Shown piece after piece: positions 1 through 12,000 of a stretch of DNA of 64,000 nt. Origin of the DNA: Monocercomonoides exilis (Eukaryota; Preaxostyla; Oxymonadida; Polymastigidae); NCBI GenBank assembly GCA_001643675.2, contig LSRY02000019.1, positions 1,188,001 through 1,252,000 on the forward strand. The letters are read 5' to 3'. Each line of letters begins with the position of its first letter. The stretch's first letter is position 1. The notes under the pieces are model-generated. The model was not told the origin of the DNA and did not search any database. It saw only the letters and a program-made list of their open reading frames with translations. The position numbers and the translations under genes were made by a program.

Positions 1-1
1 T

Positions 2-723
2 GAAAGCGGAGCGTTGAAAAGAATGCTTGGATTGAGCACGATGAAAGGGAAAATTACGTTTGCTGCTGCTTCTTCTTCTTCTTCTCCTTCTCTTTCATTA
101 TCATCTTCCTCTTCTCCTTCTCTTTCTCCTGCTTCTGCTTCTTCTATTTTTTCTCCTTTTTCTTCTCCTTCGCTTTCTTCTTCTTCTTCACTTCAAGAAC
201 AGTACCTGAATGATCTCTTCAGCACTGATCCAATCGCCTTCACGCATCAATACATTCACTCAATCTTTGACATCCATACACCTCAATTATCTTCTTCATC
301 TTTCTCCTCCTCCTCCTCCTCCTCCTCCTCTTCTTCTCTCCATCCAAATGTAATGAAGCTGTATGACTCAGCCGGAGACAGAGATTTCGTGTATGTGGCA
401 ATGGAGAAATGCGAATGCACACTCGAAAAATGGCTAAGTCAACATGTTTCGCAGCAAGCACCGAATGTAAAGAGAAAAGGAAAACAAACAAAAAGAGGAG
501 AAAAAATGAGTTTGAAGCAGAATAACACGTGTTCTACAGGCTCTGTGAATTATTATGTTCCTGATGGATCTTCAGCCTATTCAGCACAAACAACATCTTC
601 ATCAACATCAGCTTCGTCATCTTCGCATCAATCTCCTTCTCTTTCTCCTGCTTCTTCATATTCTTCTTATTCTTCTTATTCTTCTTCTACTCCTCCTTTA
701 TCATCCTCTTCTTCCACTTTCAC

Positions 724-754
<31 letters not shown>

Positions 755-3049
755 CCTTCTTCTTCTTCCTCTTCTTCCTCCTCTTCTTCCTTCATCTATA
801 CCCCACCTCCTTCTTCACCAATCACTCAATCTTCCCAATCACCCCACTCCATCTTCTCCAACCAAACACAAACCTCACCCGAACTCAAATCTCTTCTTCT
901 TCAGATTGTGGAAGGGATGCATTTCATTCACGAAGCAGAAAAGCAAAAAAATGTGTTTGCGTTTCATGAGATTACACCAAGTCGAATTATGATTGCAGAA
1001 GATGGAAGAGTGAAAATAGGGGATATTGCGTTTGGCTTGACACCACAGGGGAATGGAAGAAGCGATATGTTTTCAATGTTATCATCATCATCTTCTTCTT
1101 CTTCCTCTTCTTCTTCCTCTTCCTCCTCTTCCTCTTCTTCTTTCTCTTCTTCCTCTTCCTCTTCCTCATCATCATCTTTGCCAAGTGCGTGGAATGACTC
1201 CTCGTTCTCTCTTCTTTCGTCGTCTTCTGTCAGAACACTGCAGTCTCCTGCAACTTATTCCTTTTCTGAATGGAAAGGGGCATTTGTGACTGAGTCGTTT
1301 ATTGAGAAGAAGGCAAAGAAAAAGGAGGGGAAGAAGTTGATGATGGATGGGATGAATAATTGTGCAGATGAAGAGAAGGAGGTTGAAGGAGGAAATGAAA
1401 AGGAAGAAGGAAAGGAAGAAGAGAAAGAAGAAGAAGAAGAAGAGAAAGTGAAAGAGAAAGAAGAAGATGGGAAGCAAAAAGAAAGATTTAGTGAAGGAAA
1501 AATGATTTGTGAGGAGGAAGAAGAAAAAGAAACAGAAAGAGATAAACAAGAACAGAAACACAAACACGAAATGAATGAAAATGCAGAAGATAAAGAAAAT
1601 GCCTCATCTCAAAGCAGTTCCTTGACATCTCAAATGAGTCAGAATGATAATGGCACAGAGTTCTGGGTGTTTGCCAGCGAAGAGCGGTGGATTCAGCCAA
1701 ATTGCACTGAAAGTGCTGACAACAACACTGTTTGTGTGGAGGAAGACAAAGAAATAGATGATAGCAACAGAAACAGAAGTGAAAAGGAATATCAGAAAGA
1801 AGAAGAGGTTAATGAAAAGAAAGAAGGAAATGAAACAAGCAAAGAATCGTCTTCTGATAGTTATTCTTCATTAGCCAGTTCGCCATTTGAATATACTCCT
1901 TTGAAAAGTTCTGTTGAGAATGAGAAAGAAACAAAGAAGCCAAACAAAAAAGAGAAGAAAGACAAAAAGGAAAAGAAATCTGACAGCAAAGGATTGAATT
2001 CCAATGGAAAAGAAGCAACTCCTTCTTTTTATTCATCAGAAACACTTTTGCAACCTCGCCAGAACTTTGCCACGAAAAATAAATCCAAACAAGAAATTCA
2101 CTCATCTTCAGTGCCCTTGGAATTTGCAGACTTCAAATCATTGTTTATTGAGCTGTCACACAAAAGCGATGTATTTTCATTGGGCTGTTTGTTCCATTAT
2201 GTGCTTGTTGGCGGGTCAGCATGCGACTTTTGGCACATCTTTGGAGAAGGAGCAGACAGAAAAGCCAATGCAGCTGCAGGAAACGCAGTCAATTTATCAA
2301 GACTGGCGGATTTTGAGGCAAGAAGCTTGATTTCTGCGATGATTGATTCCGATTTGGAGCAGAGGGTGGATTTGAAGGAAGTGAAGGAGCATTATTTCTT
2401 TTGGAATACTGAAAGGAGGGTGAGATTCCTGATAGCTGCAAGCAGTGTGTTCAACTCTGCTGACTTGCCAAGTCATTCATCGCAGTTTTCCTCTTCCTCT
2501 TCCTCTTCCTCTTCCTCTTCCTCTTCGTATTTCCCTCATAAGCATCGTTCAAATACCATCAATGAACAATTAAGCCTGATTCTCGAAATGAAGCAAGAAA
2601 TCAACAATTCTGCTTCAAGAGCTATTGATGGAAACTGGCTGCTGACTGTACCTCCTTTCATTATGAATGAGTTTTATGCACTTGCTGCTACTTCTGCGTG
2701 TGCTAAGCAACTAAATTATGCTCTTGATTCATCTTCATCTTCCTCTTCGTCTTCAAGAGGGAGAAAAAGAATGAACCGCTCAAAAACAGTGAAAATTAGA
2801 GAACTCGATGGGAATTGCCTTACAGACCTTATCTTAGTTGCGCATGTTATTCATCAACCTGTGGGCTCTTCGAGCAACAACATCTTTTATTCAGGCCAAC
2901 TTAATCATGAAGAATTGCTTGGAGAGTGGGAGGAATTGTTTCCTCATCTTATTTCTGTGATTTGGAAAGTTATTCACACAAAAATTAGAAAAATGAGAAA
3001 ACTTGAAAACGTTTCAACATGCATAAGCAATTTGTTGAACTTTTTCTGA
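2..3049 (+). CDS. IRE1-like kinase-homology/KEN protein, 5' end outside window
   Basis: This is the C-terminal part of an IRE1/RNase L-type protein. The frame is open to the left edge and reads ..GALKRML.., which resembles the beta3 lysine motif (VAVKRIL) of IRE1, so the N-terminal part, including any lumenal and membrane segments, lies upstream. Then come an HPNV..DRDFVYVAMEKC block (about 345-410) typical of IRE1, a catalytic-loop position reading HEITPSRIMI (about 965-995) where HRDLKPxNI is expected, GDIAFG in place of DFG, SDVFSLGC (about 2165), and HYFFWNTERRVRF (about 2390), the kinase-KEN junction. A KEN-like end carries FPHLISVIW (about 2940). Catalytic Asp and DFG are degenerate, so a pseudokinase is likely. 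The HHYxELP-type block of active KEN nucleases is not evident. Polyserine and acidic Lys/Glu-rich inserts interrupt both lobes. It ends with TGA 73 bp before ALG14. Confidence 0.8.
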
Positions 3050-3122
3050 TAAATCTTGATTATTTTTTTGAGTGTTTTTTTTTTTTTTAAAGTAATTTTT
3101 ACGATCTTTCTGTAATTTTTTT

Positions 3123-3996
3123 ATGTTAAGATACTTTTTTTATTTTGGTTTTTTAGCACTTTTAATTCGCTTTATTTGCGTACTTCCATGGAGAAAAATA
3201 TTGGCCAGAAAGTTAACTTTATTTTCTCAGAGTAAGTTACCAGAACAACAAATTAAATCAATGGCTTTTCTTGGTTCAGGTAATAAAAATTATATTTTGA
3301 TAAAAAACTGTTAATTAGATTTTCAATTCATAATATTTTATTTTACAAAGGAGCCTATACTTCAGAGCTTTTGATATTTTTATCACAACTCGATGTAAAA
3401 CGATTCTCTTACAGAATTTATCTTCTGAATGCTGAAGACGCAAATAGTGATCGACAGTTGCGCAATTTCGAAAAATTTTGTGTATGCGTGAATCTTATTC
3501 ACACTTTAGATTGAAATACTTCCTTTAATTTATTAATTGATGTATTAATTTTTATGCAGGAGCCTTTTTCTTCTTATCAAGTTGAAAATTTGATTTCTCA
3601 TTGTTCATTTTGGAGAAAAGTGTTAAAATACATTCACTATTTAAGAATTCACAAACCAGATATTGTATGCAAGTTATTTTGTTGATCATTATTGAAAAGA
3701 TCCTTATTATTCTTATCATAAACAAAAATAAAATATTTTTCATTCATTTTTTAAAATAGTTAATTTGCAACGGACCTAATTCCTGCATTCCTTGCTGCAT
3801 TGCAGCTTTTATTGCTAAGTTTTGTTTCATATCGCACACTTCTGTTGTGTTTCTTGAAAGCTATTGCCGGGTTACAAGGCTCTCACCAACTGGAAAGCTT
3901 TTGTATTATTCACCATTTGTTGATTCTGTTATTGTTCAATGGCCATCACTTGTAGAACTTTACCGCCAAACAGACTATATTGGATGGATTAAATGA
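3123..3996 (+). CDS. ALG14: ALG14, membrane subunit of UDP-GlcNAc transferase (4 exons)
   Basis: ALG14 anchors ALG13 at the ER membrane; the pair adds the second GlcNAc to dolichol-PP-GlcNAc in N-glycan synthesis. The exons are 3123..3279, 3351..3481, 3560..3664 and 3760..3996, joined by introns of 71, 78 and 95 nt with donors GTAATA, GTATGC and GTATGC. They give 209 residues, close to the usual family length. An N-terminal hydrophobic segment (residues about 3-22) is the expected membrane anchor. Splicing restores the LGSGGAYTSELL block (about residue 50), matching the family LGSGGHTxEML. LICNGPNSCIP (about 132), ESYCRVTRLSPTGKLL and VIVQWPSLVELY follow in family order. The stop is TGA. ALG13 is not in this window. 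Confidence 0.93.
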
Positions 3997-4673
3997 TGCT
4001 TTGGAAATATGCTTTTTGAAAAAAAAAAGACTTTAACACTTGGAATGATGAAAAATTACCTGAAATTTTTCACAACATGTGCTTCACAAATAACATTCAT
4101 CATCGATCATAATGCAGCCAGAAGCAATGTGATGCACATTCAAAACGAACTATTAAACGCTTCGAATCTCCGATGCACTAACATTTTTAACGAAATTGAA
4201 ATTTGATTTTGCTTCTTTGAAAGATAAAAATTTTGATCTTCATAATCATTTGTCCAAAATTTTGAGGCAAATGTGTATTTAAATATTTAATCGTTAAATT
4301 TCCAAAGTTATTTTTGTTTTCATCAAAAAAGAATAGAAACTTTGATATTTCCAAAACTAAAACAAATTGTTATAACTGAAAGGTAATTGAAAGTTTTTTT
4401 CTCAAAATATCAACATTGTAATAAACATGTGTTGGAAGTTGATATTCATTTTGGATTAAGCATGAAAAGGGAGTTTTGACAATTTTTTTTCTCAATGAAG
4501 AAACTTTTCTTTTTTATGAACTTTGCAAATCGCACAAATGAACATGTTTCTTTTTTAATATCCATTACCGGTGCGATAGTATTAATATGGACGAATAAGA
4601 ACAATCGAAAAAATTTTGGAACAAAAATTTTTTGAAAATGATAGCCCATATTAAATTTATTTATTTTCAAAAA
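3997..4673. other. AT-rich spacer between ALG14 and SPC25
   Basis: I see no supportable gene here. A 65-codon frame at 4009-4206 (+) starts immediately after ALG14 and is slightly less AT-rich than its surroundings, but it has no recognisable motif, no plausible splice partner and a low-complexity start. The rest is AT-rich with homopolymer runs and probably holds the ALG14 3' end and the SPC25 promoter. Confidence 0.4.
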
Positions 4674-5774
4674 ATGGATTCTGTTTCTCCTGAAATAACA
4701 AAGGTAATTTAGTTTTTTTCGTCTGATCCCTTGTAATGAAAAATTTCTGTAGATTATTGATGATGTAACACAATGGTTGAATCTAAAAGTGAAGGATGTT
4801 GTTGACTCGAATATGTTAATCGAGAAGTCATATGAGTTAACAAAAGGTTACAATTTGCAATATCGTGATTTTGTATTTAGCAATTTGAATTCATAAAATG
4901 TAGAAAAGATTGAACACCTCAAGCCACGAGCTGTTGCATTAAGGAACATTGAAAAGGATAATGCATCAAGTGTGAGAAGTGAAAACATGCAATAATTTTT
5001 TTTGCACTTAACGTGTAACATTAATGCCTTATAGAGAATTTAGGAAAAAAAGTTGAGGAAGATGTTTTTCAAAATGAAGCAGATGAAGTTAAACGTTCTG
5101 CCGAAAAGATGATTTCTGAAGAAAACGAGAAAAGAATGGAATGCGAAAAGGCAAATCAGCTAATACAGGAAAAAGTTGAATGTATCTTATTATTATATTA
5201 TTAAGTTATAAGTTCTCTATTTCTATTTATTATCGATGCAAAAGTAATTGCAAAAATGAAAGAAGACTATCAAAAAACTGAAGCATCAATCAAATCAATT
5301 TTTAAAGTTTATGAAAAGTTGTTAGGAATAAGCTTAAAGAAAGTTCAGCCAGATGATCCTTCGTCTCGTCCTTATCTGAGAGTTATTTATTCTGGACTTG
5401 ATCGATCAAATATAACGAAAGAATGTCATATTGCTTTCACCCCGGAATATCCTTTTGTTGGTATGTTAACAGTAAATATATATACACAAAGAAAATAAAT
5501 ATTTGAAATTAATCCTCTCGAAAATTTAAAATTATGAAAAGTTATTTTTTCCTTTTTTTTTTTGTTGTTGTTATGAAAATTATTCTGTTTTTCTTACTTA
5601 ATTTATATCGATTATCTATGCTACTATGATGCGATGAAAATTTTAGTTACGGAATGCTCTCCACATCTTGCAAATTTAGCGTCGGTTATAAAGGATCTTA
5701 ATTCAAAGCATTGTTTACCAAAATTTCTTTTCACAATTCGAAAAAGATTTATTGAACATTTTTCTTCTCATTAA
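4674..5774 (+). CDS. SPC25: SPC25, NDC80 kinetochore complex subunit (6 exons)
   Basis: SPC25 pairs with SPC24 at the centromere-proximal end of the NDC80 complex, which links kinetochores to microtubules. The exons are 4674..4703, 4753..4846, 4904..4971, 5037..5181, 5245..5460 and 5647..5774, with compatible phases throughout, giving 226 residues, close to family size. The first exon encodes only ten residues. Residues about 10-125 are charged and Lys/Glu-rich, as expected of a coiled coil. From about residue 134 the globular SPC25 domain reads YEKLLGISLKKV, then LRVIYSGLD, then ECHIAFTPEYPF joined to VTECSPHLANLASVIKDLN, ending KRFIEHF. The VTECSP block is a strong family signature, and it appears only when the last intron is removed. 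The fourth acceptor is ATAGAG; the AG two bases earlier would give an immediate in-frame stop. Confidence 0.92.
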
Positions 5775-6120
5775 TCTTGTTATTAATTTCAAAAATAATT
5801 TTTGTTTTCAAAAATTTTGTTGTATTAATAATCAAAAATTCAGAAAATTTGATTTTTTTAAATTGACAAACCAACTATAAAAAAAAACAAAATATTTACA
5901 TACAATGAAACATTTTTTCACAATGAATAATTTTTTCCCTGTTTTCAGATATTTAAAAATGGTGCAGATCATTAGAGGTTATTTCAGAAATGAATATATT
6001 CGCGAATTTGGCAATACGTGTGTTCTATTTTGCATTTCCGTGCTTTATTTTTAATTGTCAATTGATAAATATGATTTACACATTCATTTACATTTTATTT
6101 TCATCGTTTTTTGTTGTTTG
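5775..6120. other. AT-rich spacer with no gene seen
   Basis: This very AT-rich stretch lies between SPC25 and the truncated surface-protein gene. I see no coding region, no signal-peptide exon for the following gene and no RNA gene. An in-frame TAA near 6121 closes the frame of the next gene, so any missing 5' exon would have to splice in immediately after it. Confidence 0.4.
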
Positions 6121-6256
6121 CTAAATTAAAGAATTAATTGCCATTGATGTTTTAAAATGGAAGGGAGGAAGCAGCATTACACCAAACGAACAGATAAGAG
6201 CGAGTGATGGAATTTGCAGATGGAATGGATCTTTAATTGACATTCAAAATAGCAAC

Positions 6257-7936
6257 ATGATAATGAAAGAAACAACAATAAAAAATGGCAAAAATGGAGG
6301 AATATGGGTAAGTGGCGGAAACTTGAAGATTGAGAAAGGCGAATTTGAGAATAATAATCCATCAATCGAAGGATATGGCTCGGCTAGAAGGAATGTTATT
6401 TGCACGGAAAACAGCGAATTGAATATTATGAGCGTGAAAGGAGGGGATGGGGTATTACCAGACACATCTCTGTGGATATTGGATGAAGGATGCAACCTTG
6501 GAGGAATTGCTGGGGAAAGAAGATCGTCTTTGTTTATTCCAGTTCTGGAAGATGCGAAGAATACAACACAACCAACTGGAGAAATTGATTTAAGGTTATA
6601 TGGAAAGCTTCTTTTTCCATGCAATCTTTCAGCAAGAATAAGTGTGAAAAATGGAGAAGAAGAAAAGTTTGAAAAATTAAATATTGATGAGGCTAATTAT
6701 GTATCTGAGACTGAAATACATTTAACATTATCATCGTCTCAATTGCAATACATGGAAAATGACATGGAAATTTCAGTAAGCATCCTTTTTGGTAATTCAA
6801 AATTTCCGTCATCAACTGAAACATTTATTCTCAAAAATTCTACAGTTGCAAAAGATAATTCTCCGAAGAATGAAGTTGAATCTTCGAATTATATGAAACA
6901 TGAAGGGAGCATTATTGCATTGATTATATGTGTTGCTGTTCTCTCAGTTATCGTTGTCATTTTTGTCATAGTTGTTATTCTCCTTCAAAGAAAACGAAAA
7001 GGAGCAAAAGGTATCATTCAAAGAGAAGATTTCGGGGATTCGAAAAAACTGGAAAGTTTAGAATGGAGAAGTGAAAATGAAACAGGAAGTTTTGAAATGA
7101 AAGAAGCATCGTCAGTATTACTCGAAGAAGTGACAAGTCAGATGCCACTTATTATTGAGGAAGACAAGAAAACACAGCCAACAATTAGCAGCGAAATAAT
7201 TGTGGAAGAATATTTGCATTCTGATGATAGGATTTCTGATGAGTCTGATAATTTCATTGAAATACACACCATTCCATCGCTTGAGAACTGTAAAGAGGAA
7301 GAAAACATTGCCGCTAGTCTTGTTATTGAGGAAGATATGAGCATGCCAAGAGAAGAGAAAAAAGCCAAAAAGGGGAAACGAAGGAAAGGAAAGAAGGCTA
7401 AGAAAAACCATTCGATGGTTGTGTTTGCAGAGGAAAGGGGAGAAAATACACTTCAAGAAGAAATGATAACCTCTTCGAGTGAATTAAATCCATTAAATGA
7501 GAATAACATTCAGAGTTTCAGCAATGCAGAACATAATCTTGAGACTTCTTCAGCGTCAAACAACCATTTTTCGATCAGTGGAGATGAAGAGGAGAAAGGA
7601 AATCTTGGTTTGATTGATAAAAGCAGCACTTTTAATCAAGCAAAAGAAGACAACAAACAAGAATTAATAAACAAAATAACATTTATGGCTGAAACGACGA
7701 TACGTCCTTCTGAAGAAATGCAATCAGAAGATTTTTTGATCGATATTCATGAGCTTGGTAGAGCTGTTAGAGCAGCTTATGATGAAAGAAATTTGTACAA
7801 TCATGAAATTTCAAACACAGAAGCAGAACAAACACACAAGGAAAAGAAGAAGAAGAAAAGAAGTCGGCAGAAGAGAAAAGAAAAGGAAGAAAGAAGTTCG
7901 AATATTGTTGAAGTAGAGTTACAAGATTCTGACTAG
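6257..7936 (+). CDS. 5'-truncated beta-helix surface-protein paralog with membrane span, no kinase-like domain
   Basis: This 559-codon frame is homologous to the C-terminal ectodomain of the two giant proteins at 9.07 kb and 51.8 kb. Homology begins upstream of the first ATG: CRWNGSLIDIQNS is readable from about 6216, and the frame closes at a TAA near 6121. The shared juxtamembrane module follows: KETTIKN, GGNLKIEKGEFENNNPS, RRNVIC, KGGDGVLPDTSLWI, and ERRSSLFIPVLE. One membrane span (about 6910-6985, rich in Ile and Val) ends in QRKRKG. The cytosolic tail is about 310 residues, acidic then Lys-rich (AKKGKRRKGKKAKK), with a basic C-terminal segment, and lacks the kinase-like region of its paralogs. 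No signal peptide is present. It may be a decapitated pseudogene, a gene with an unseen 5' exon, or a new intracellular form. It ends with TAG. Confidence 0.6.
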   Translation: MIMKETTIKNGKNGGIWVSGGNLKIEKGEFENNNPSIEGYGSARRNVICTENSELNIMSVKGGDGVLPDTSLWILDEGCNLGGIAGERRSSLFIPVLEDAKNTTQPTGEIDLRLYGKLLFPCNLSARISVKNGEEEKFEKLNIDEANYVSETEIHLTLSSSQLQYMENDMEISVSILFGNSKFPSSTETFILKNSTVAKDNSPKNEVESSNYMKHEGSIIALIICVAVLSVIVVIFVIVVILLQRKRKGAKGIIQREDFGDSKKLESLEWRSENETGSFEMKEASSVLLEEVTSQMPLIIEEDKKTQPTISSEIIVEEYLHSDDRISDESDNFIEIHTIPSLENCKEEENIAASLVIEEDMSMPREEKKAKKGKRRKGKKAKKNHSMVVFAEERGENTLQEEMITSSSELNPLNENNIQSFSNAEHNLETSSASNNHFSISGDEEEKGNLGLIDKSSTFNQAKEDNKQELINKITFMAETTIRPSEEMQSEDFLIDIHELGRAVRAAYDERNLYNHEISNTEAEQTHKEKKKKKRSRQKRKEKEERSSNIVEVELQDSD

Positions 7937-8754
7937 ACTGACTCTGACTGAAACAGGGATGATCTTTCTGTTTATTCAAATAGATTTTTTTTTAATAATT
8001 TATTTATTTATTTATTTAAATTTCGAAATTACAGTATTTTGTTCGCAATATGTTTATGTAAAAAAAGTGTTTGTTTGAGTTGTTTAAAAAAATAATTGCT
8101 GTTGGAATATTAATTTTTGTTTGTTCAGATGAATATGCTTTGTTTATTTTGTAATTATTAATAAATCTGTTCGAGGAAATTGAAAGCTCTTTTTATTTTT
8201 ATGTTTCAAGCTATTTTTTAATATGAAAGGAAACATGGGACATTTTGATGTTTTGTCGATTTTTGACCGTGTTGTCTTTCTCTCGATTGCAGACTTTATA
8301 TTCCGAAGTTCTTGAAATTTTTGTTTGGACAAGTTGCTTTTGCTGGTTTTTTTTTATTTTTTCGTTTATATTTTAAAGTTGTATTCCAGTTATTGATCAA
8401 TAATACGTTTTTTGAAATGGGAATTCTTTGGATTCCATTTATAATTTATCAGGAGTTATTGCTAAGTGAAAAGAATTATTTTCCATTGAGAAATTTTTAA
8501 TTTGTGTTTTAAACAATCGGATAAAGTGTATTTTGAATAATAAGCATTTCACTTGGAGAGTTTCGTTTCTTTTGGTTCTTTGATGCATTTTCTATTATAA
8601 TTGGTTTGGTTGCTTGAATTTTTCGATATATACAGATTCAATGCAACAAAATACATTATTCAAATGAATTTTCGATTTAATTATATCATTTCAAAGATTG
8701 TTTTTTTGAATCATTTCATATTATTTTATGTTAAGTAATAATAATAATAATAAC

Positions 8755-8791
<37 letters not shown>

Positions 8792-9073
8792 TATAAACTT
8801 AAAGGTTGAAGTAAGAAGTTTCTTATTTTAATATCTAACGGGTTTGACATTTAATAGAGTGAAGGAGCTTGAATAATTCTGTTCGATCTTCCCTCATTCA
8901 ATCAGAAAAAGAAAACAAATAAAATTGAAGCCATATGGATTTATGATTATAATTAAATATGTGATTTTTTGAATTGAATGATAGAATTTTTAAATGCTTT
9001 GAATAATGACATTTTTTATTTTAATATGGGGCGCAAGAATTGTTATTTTTAAAATTTATCCATATTCACATTT
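7937..9073. other. AT-rich spacer
   Basis: This 1.1-kb spacer lies between two surface-protein paralogs. It is AT-rich with T runs, a TTTA repeat near 7998-8020 and an AAT microsatellite at 8737-8790. I see no gene. Short open frames near 8144-8500 are low complexity and lack motifs. Confidence 0.4.
8737..8790. repeat. AAT trinucleotide microsatellite
   Basis: About 18 units of AAT run in tandem with a single C interruption, in noncoding DNA about 280 bp upstream of the giant surface-protein gene. It is a simple replication-slippage repeat. Confidence 0.9.
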
Positions 9074-12000
9074 ATGGAGAGACGTTGTACCAGCGCAAAC
9101 GCTTCATTAAATATTATGCTTATCTTGTTGCTTGTTGTTAATGGAAGAAATGAAGGAAGTTTTGTTAAAAAACAAAATCAACAAGAAATGAATTTGGAGA
9201 TACCAGAAAGCACGATCAGCGTTGAAATACGAAGCAACAAATACCACAACAAAAAAGGCATAGATGCAGCAAAAAACATATTCTCATCGAGCGTTTGTGC
9301 TTGTTATGTTCGAACAAATCTGAATATCATCAACACCTCCTTGTGTCTAGCCCATCTCAACATGGTGCCTCTCAATGGCTGTCCACTCCTCACTGCCCAA
9401 CATCACTCAGCTGCCTCCATCTGCTCTTCCATTTGCCAAATCAACCAAGCAACAAAATCTCCACTATTTCTCTCTGCCCATGCCTCCATCGCCCTCACAA
9501 ACTTCTCCTTCACCACCCCTCAACCAGCCATATTCTCCTTCCCTCTCTTCTCAATCCCAAACAATCTCCTCCCAGACGCCCACTCCCCAATCCCTGCCTC
9601 CTTCTCCATCTCCCGCTCCTCTTTCTCCTCCTTCATCCCCCTCGTCCAGCCCTTCCTTTTTTCTCCTTCTTCCCTCTCTTCCCCATCCCCTTCTCCTTCC
9701 CCTTCCCTTTCCTCTTCTCCTTCATCTTTCTCATCCTCATCCTCATCATCTTCTTTTTCTTCCCCTTCCCCTTCCTCTTCTCTTTCCTCTTCCCCTTCCC
9801 CTTCCTCTCTCCATAACCATTACAAATCCCATCCTCACCTCCAAATACACCTCTATCTCCATCTCTCAAACACCCTCTTCTCCAACATCTCTTCTTCCCA
9901 ATCCCATCCATCTCTTCAATCCCTTCCTTCACACTCACTCAACCCATTCGCATCAACCACTTCTTCCTCTTCTCTCTCTTCCACCTCTACCAACACCAAC
10001 ACCAATACAATCCCCTCCTTCTCTCTTCACTCATCCCTCTCCATCCACTCATCCATCTTCCTCCACACCCACAATCCCATCGATGGTGCCATCCTCCCCA
10101 ACCTCAACAGCCCATCCACTTCTCTCTCTTCTTTCAACACCTCTTTTCTTCACCAAACACGCTCTTCACCAAATGCTCCCGTTGTACATGTTGGAACTGA
10201 ATATCAAAAATTGAAACCTGGAAGACTGGATTCTTTTGATCTGAACAGCCACAAATTTGAATGGTGCGAATGGAAAGATACAACTGGTGGAGCTGTCCAT
10301 GGAGGTGCACTTTATGTTGTTAGTTCCAATGCAAATCTTGCAATCTTTTCTTGTTCGTTCAATAGATGTTCATGCACCAATGGATGCGGTGGTGGGGCGA
10401 TATACTGTATATATTTGTTAAATATCAACATCACAAAATCCAATTTCTCGAATTGTTCAGCTGCACATGGAGGAGCGAATTGTATTGCATATCCGCAATC
10501 TAATTCTGTTTGGACATTCTCAGAAAACAGAGTTAAAAGTTGTTCAATAACAAGTTGGTGCGGAACTGGATGGTATTTCTTGCCAAAAGACTTGTTTTCG
10601 TATGGCCAATTCCTGTTTTCAAACGGCAAATGCATTTCAAATTCTGGTGGCGATGCTGCGGGCTCTTTAACATTTCACTACCCTCCAGGAATTAAGCCCA
10701 ATCAGTTTTCAATCGTTGAATGTCAGTTCATCGATAATAAGTTAACATCTTCTTCCACTTATGGTGGAGCTGGAATACTCTTTGATGAAACTTACTCTTG
10801 GATGAATGAAATTAAATTCATCACATTCTGTTTCTTCAATGGCAACACTGCAACAAATGGCAGAGGAAACGATGTGTTCTTCGGTGGAAGCAGCATCACC
10901 CAATCTCCATTCCAGCAATGCGGCTCAACAACAGAATCAAAAAGAGTATATAATAATGGAACAGCTGAAAACGCTGAATACAACAGCTGGCTTCCAATCA
11001 TCAACCAGAACAAAATCGTTGCAAATGGTGGAAGTGATGTCGATGCCTGTGGCAAAACACAGCAAAGCCCATGTGCCACAGTGGAGTATGCTCTCGGGTG
11101 CATTGCTCCCTTCAGCGATGCCTCCCTCTCCCTTCTCGTCTCCACTTTCGCTCCCACAAAGACTCTCACATTTCGTGCCCCAAATACAAAAATCACCGGA
11201 AATGGCACAGATACCACAACCATTGCCTCAAGTAGCATTCCTCGACCTTCATCACCATCATTTTCTTCCTTTTCACCAGATCCATCTGCCTCGTCTGCCC
11301 TCTTCCAACAGACTCAGGGCTCCCTCACAGTCTCTGCCCTCGCCATCGCTCACAACTCCACAAACCCCATCATCCCCATCCTCTTCCACCTCTCCCAAAA
11401 CTCCCCTTCCCTCAACCTCAACACAACCACCATCACCGGAACAACCCCATCTTCATCATCGATCACAACCCCCCTCTTCTTCCTCACTGCTGGCTCCCTC
11501 GCCCTCAACCACACAGCAATCACCAGTCTCGCCCTCAACAGCCAAAGCATCTTCCACCTCGCCTCCCTCACCGCTCCCCTCACCCTCAACTCCTCCAGCA
11601 TCACCGATATCACCTCCACTGCCTCCCCCGCCAGCTGTGTCCTCTCCTCTGCCACCTCCCCTGCCCTCTCCCTCTCCCTCGCCAACTGCACCATCACCAA
11701 CATCAACTCAGAACAGTTCAGCCAACAGACTGCCACCAATGGCGGGTGCATCTCATTCGCCTCATCTGCCCCTGCCAACTCCTTTTCAGTGAGGAACTCC
11801 ATCTTCTCCACCTGCTCTGTAAGCGAGGTTACAAGTTCTGGAGGAAGAGGCGGTGCTCTCATGATCGAGTTCAATGAAGGCTCACAAGTGTCAGAATCCT
11901 CCTTTTCCATCACCAATATCGTGTTTTCAACCAACAAGGCCAGGGTCGGAAGAGATATGTATTTTGTATGCGAATCATTTGTCGCTTCTGTGAAAGAGCC

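Noticed and set aside
4009-4206. Small + strand gene after ALG14
   Set aside because: It has 65 codons with no motif and no splice partner, starting in a poly-A-rich stretch; not enough support.
9295-11792. Overlapping + strand frames rich in Pro, Leu and His inside the giant gene
   Set aside because: They are shadows of C/T-rich low-complexity sequence; the 3,021-codon frame explains the region.
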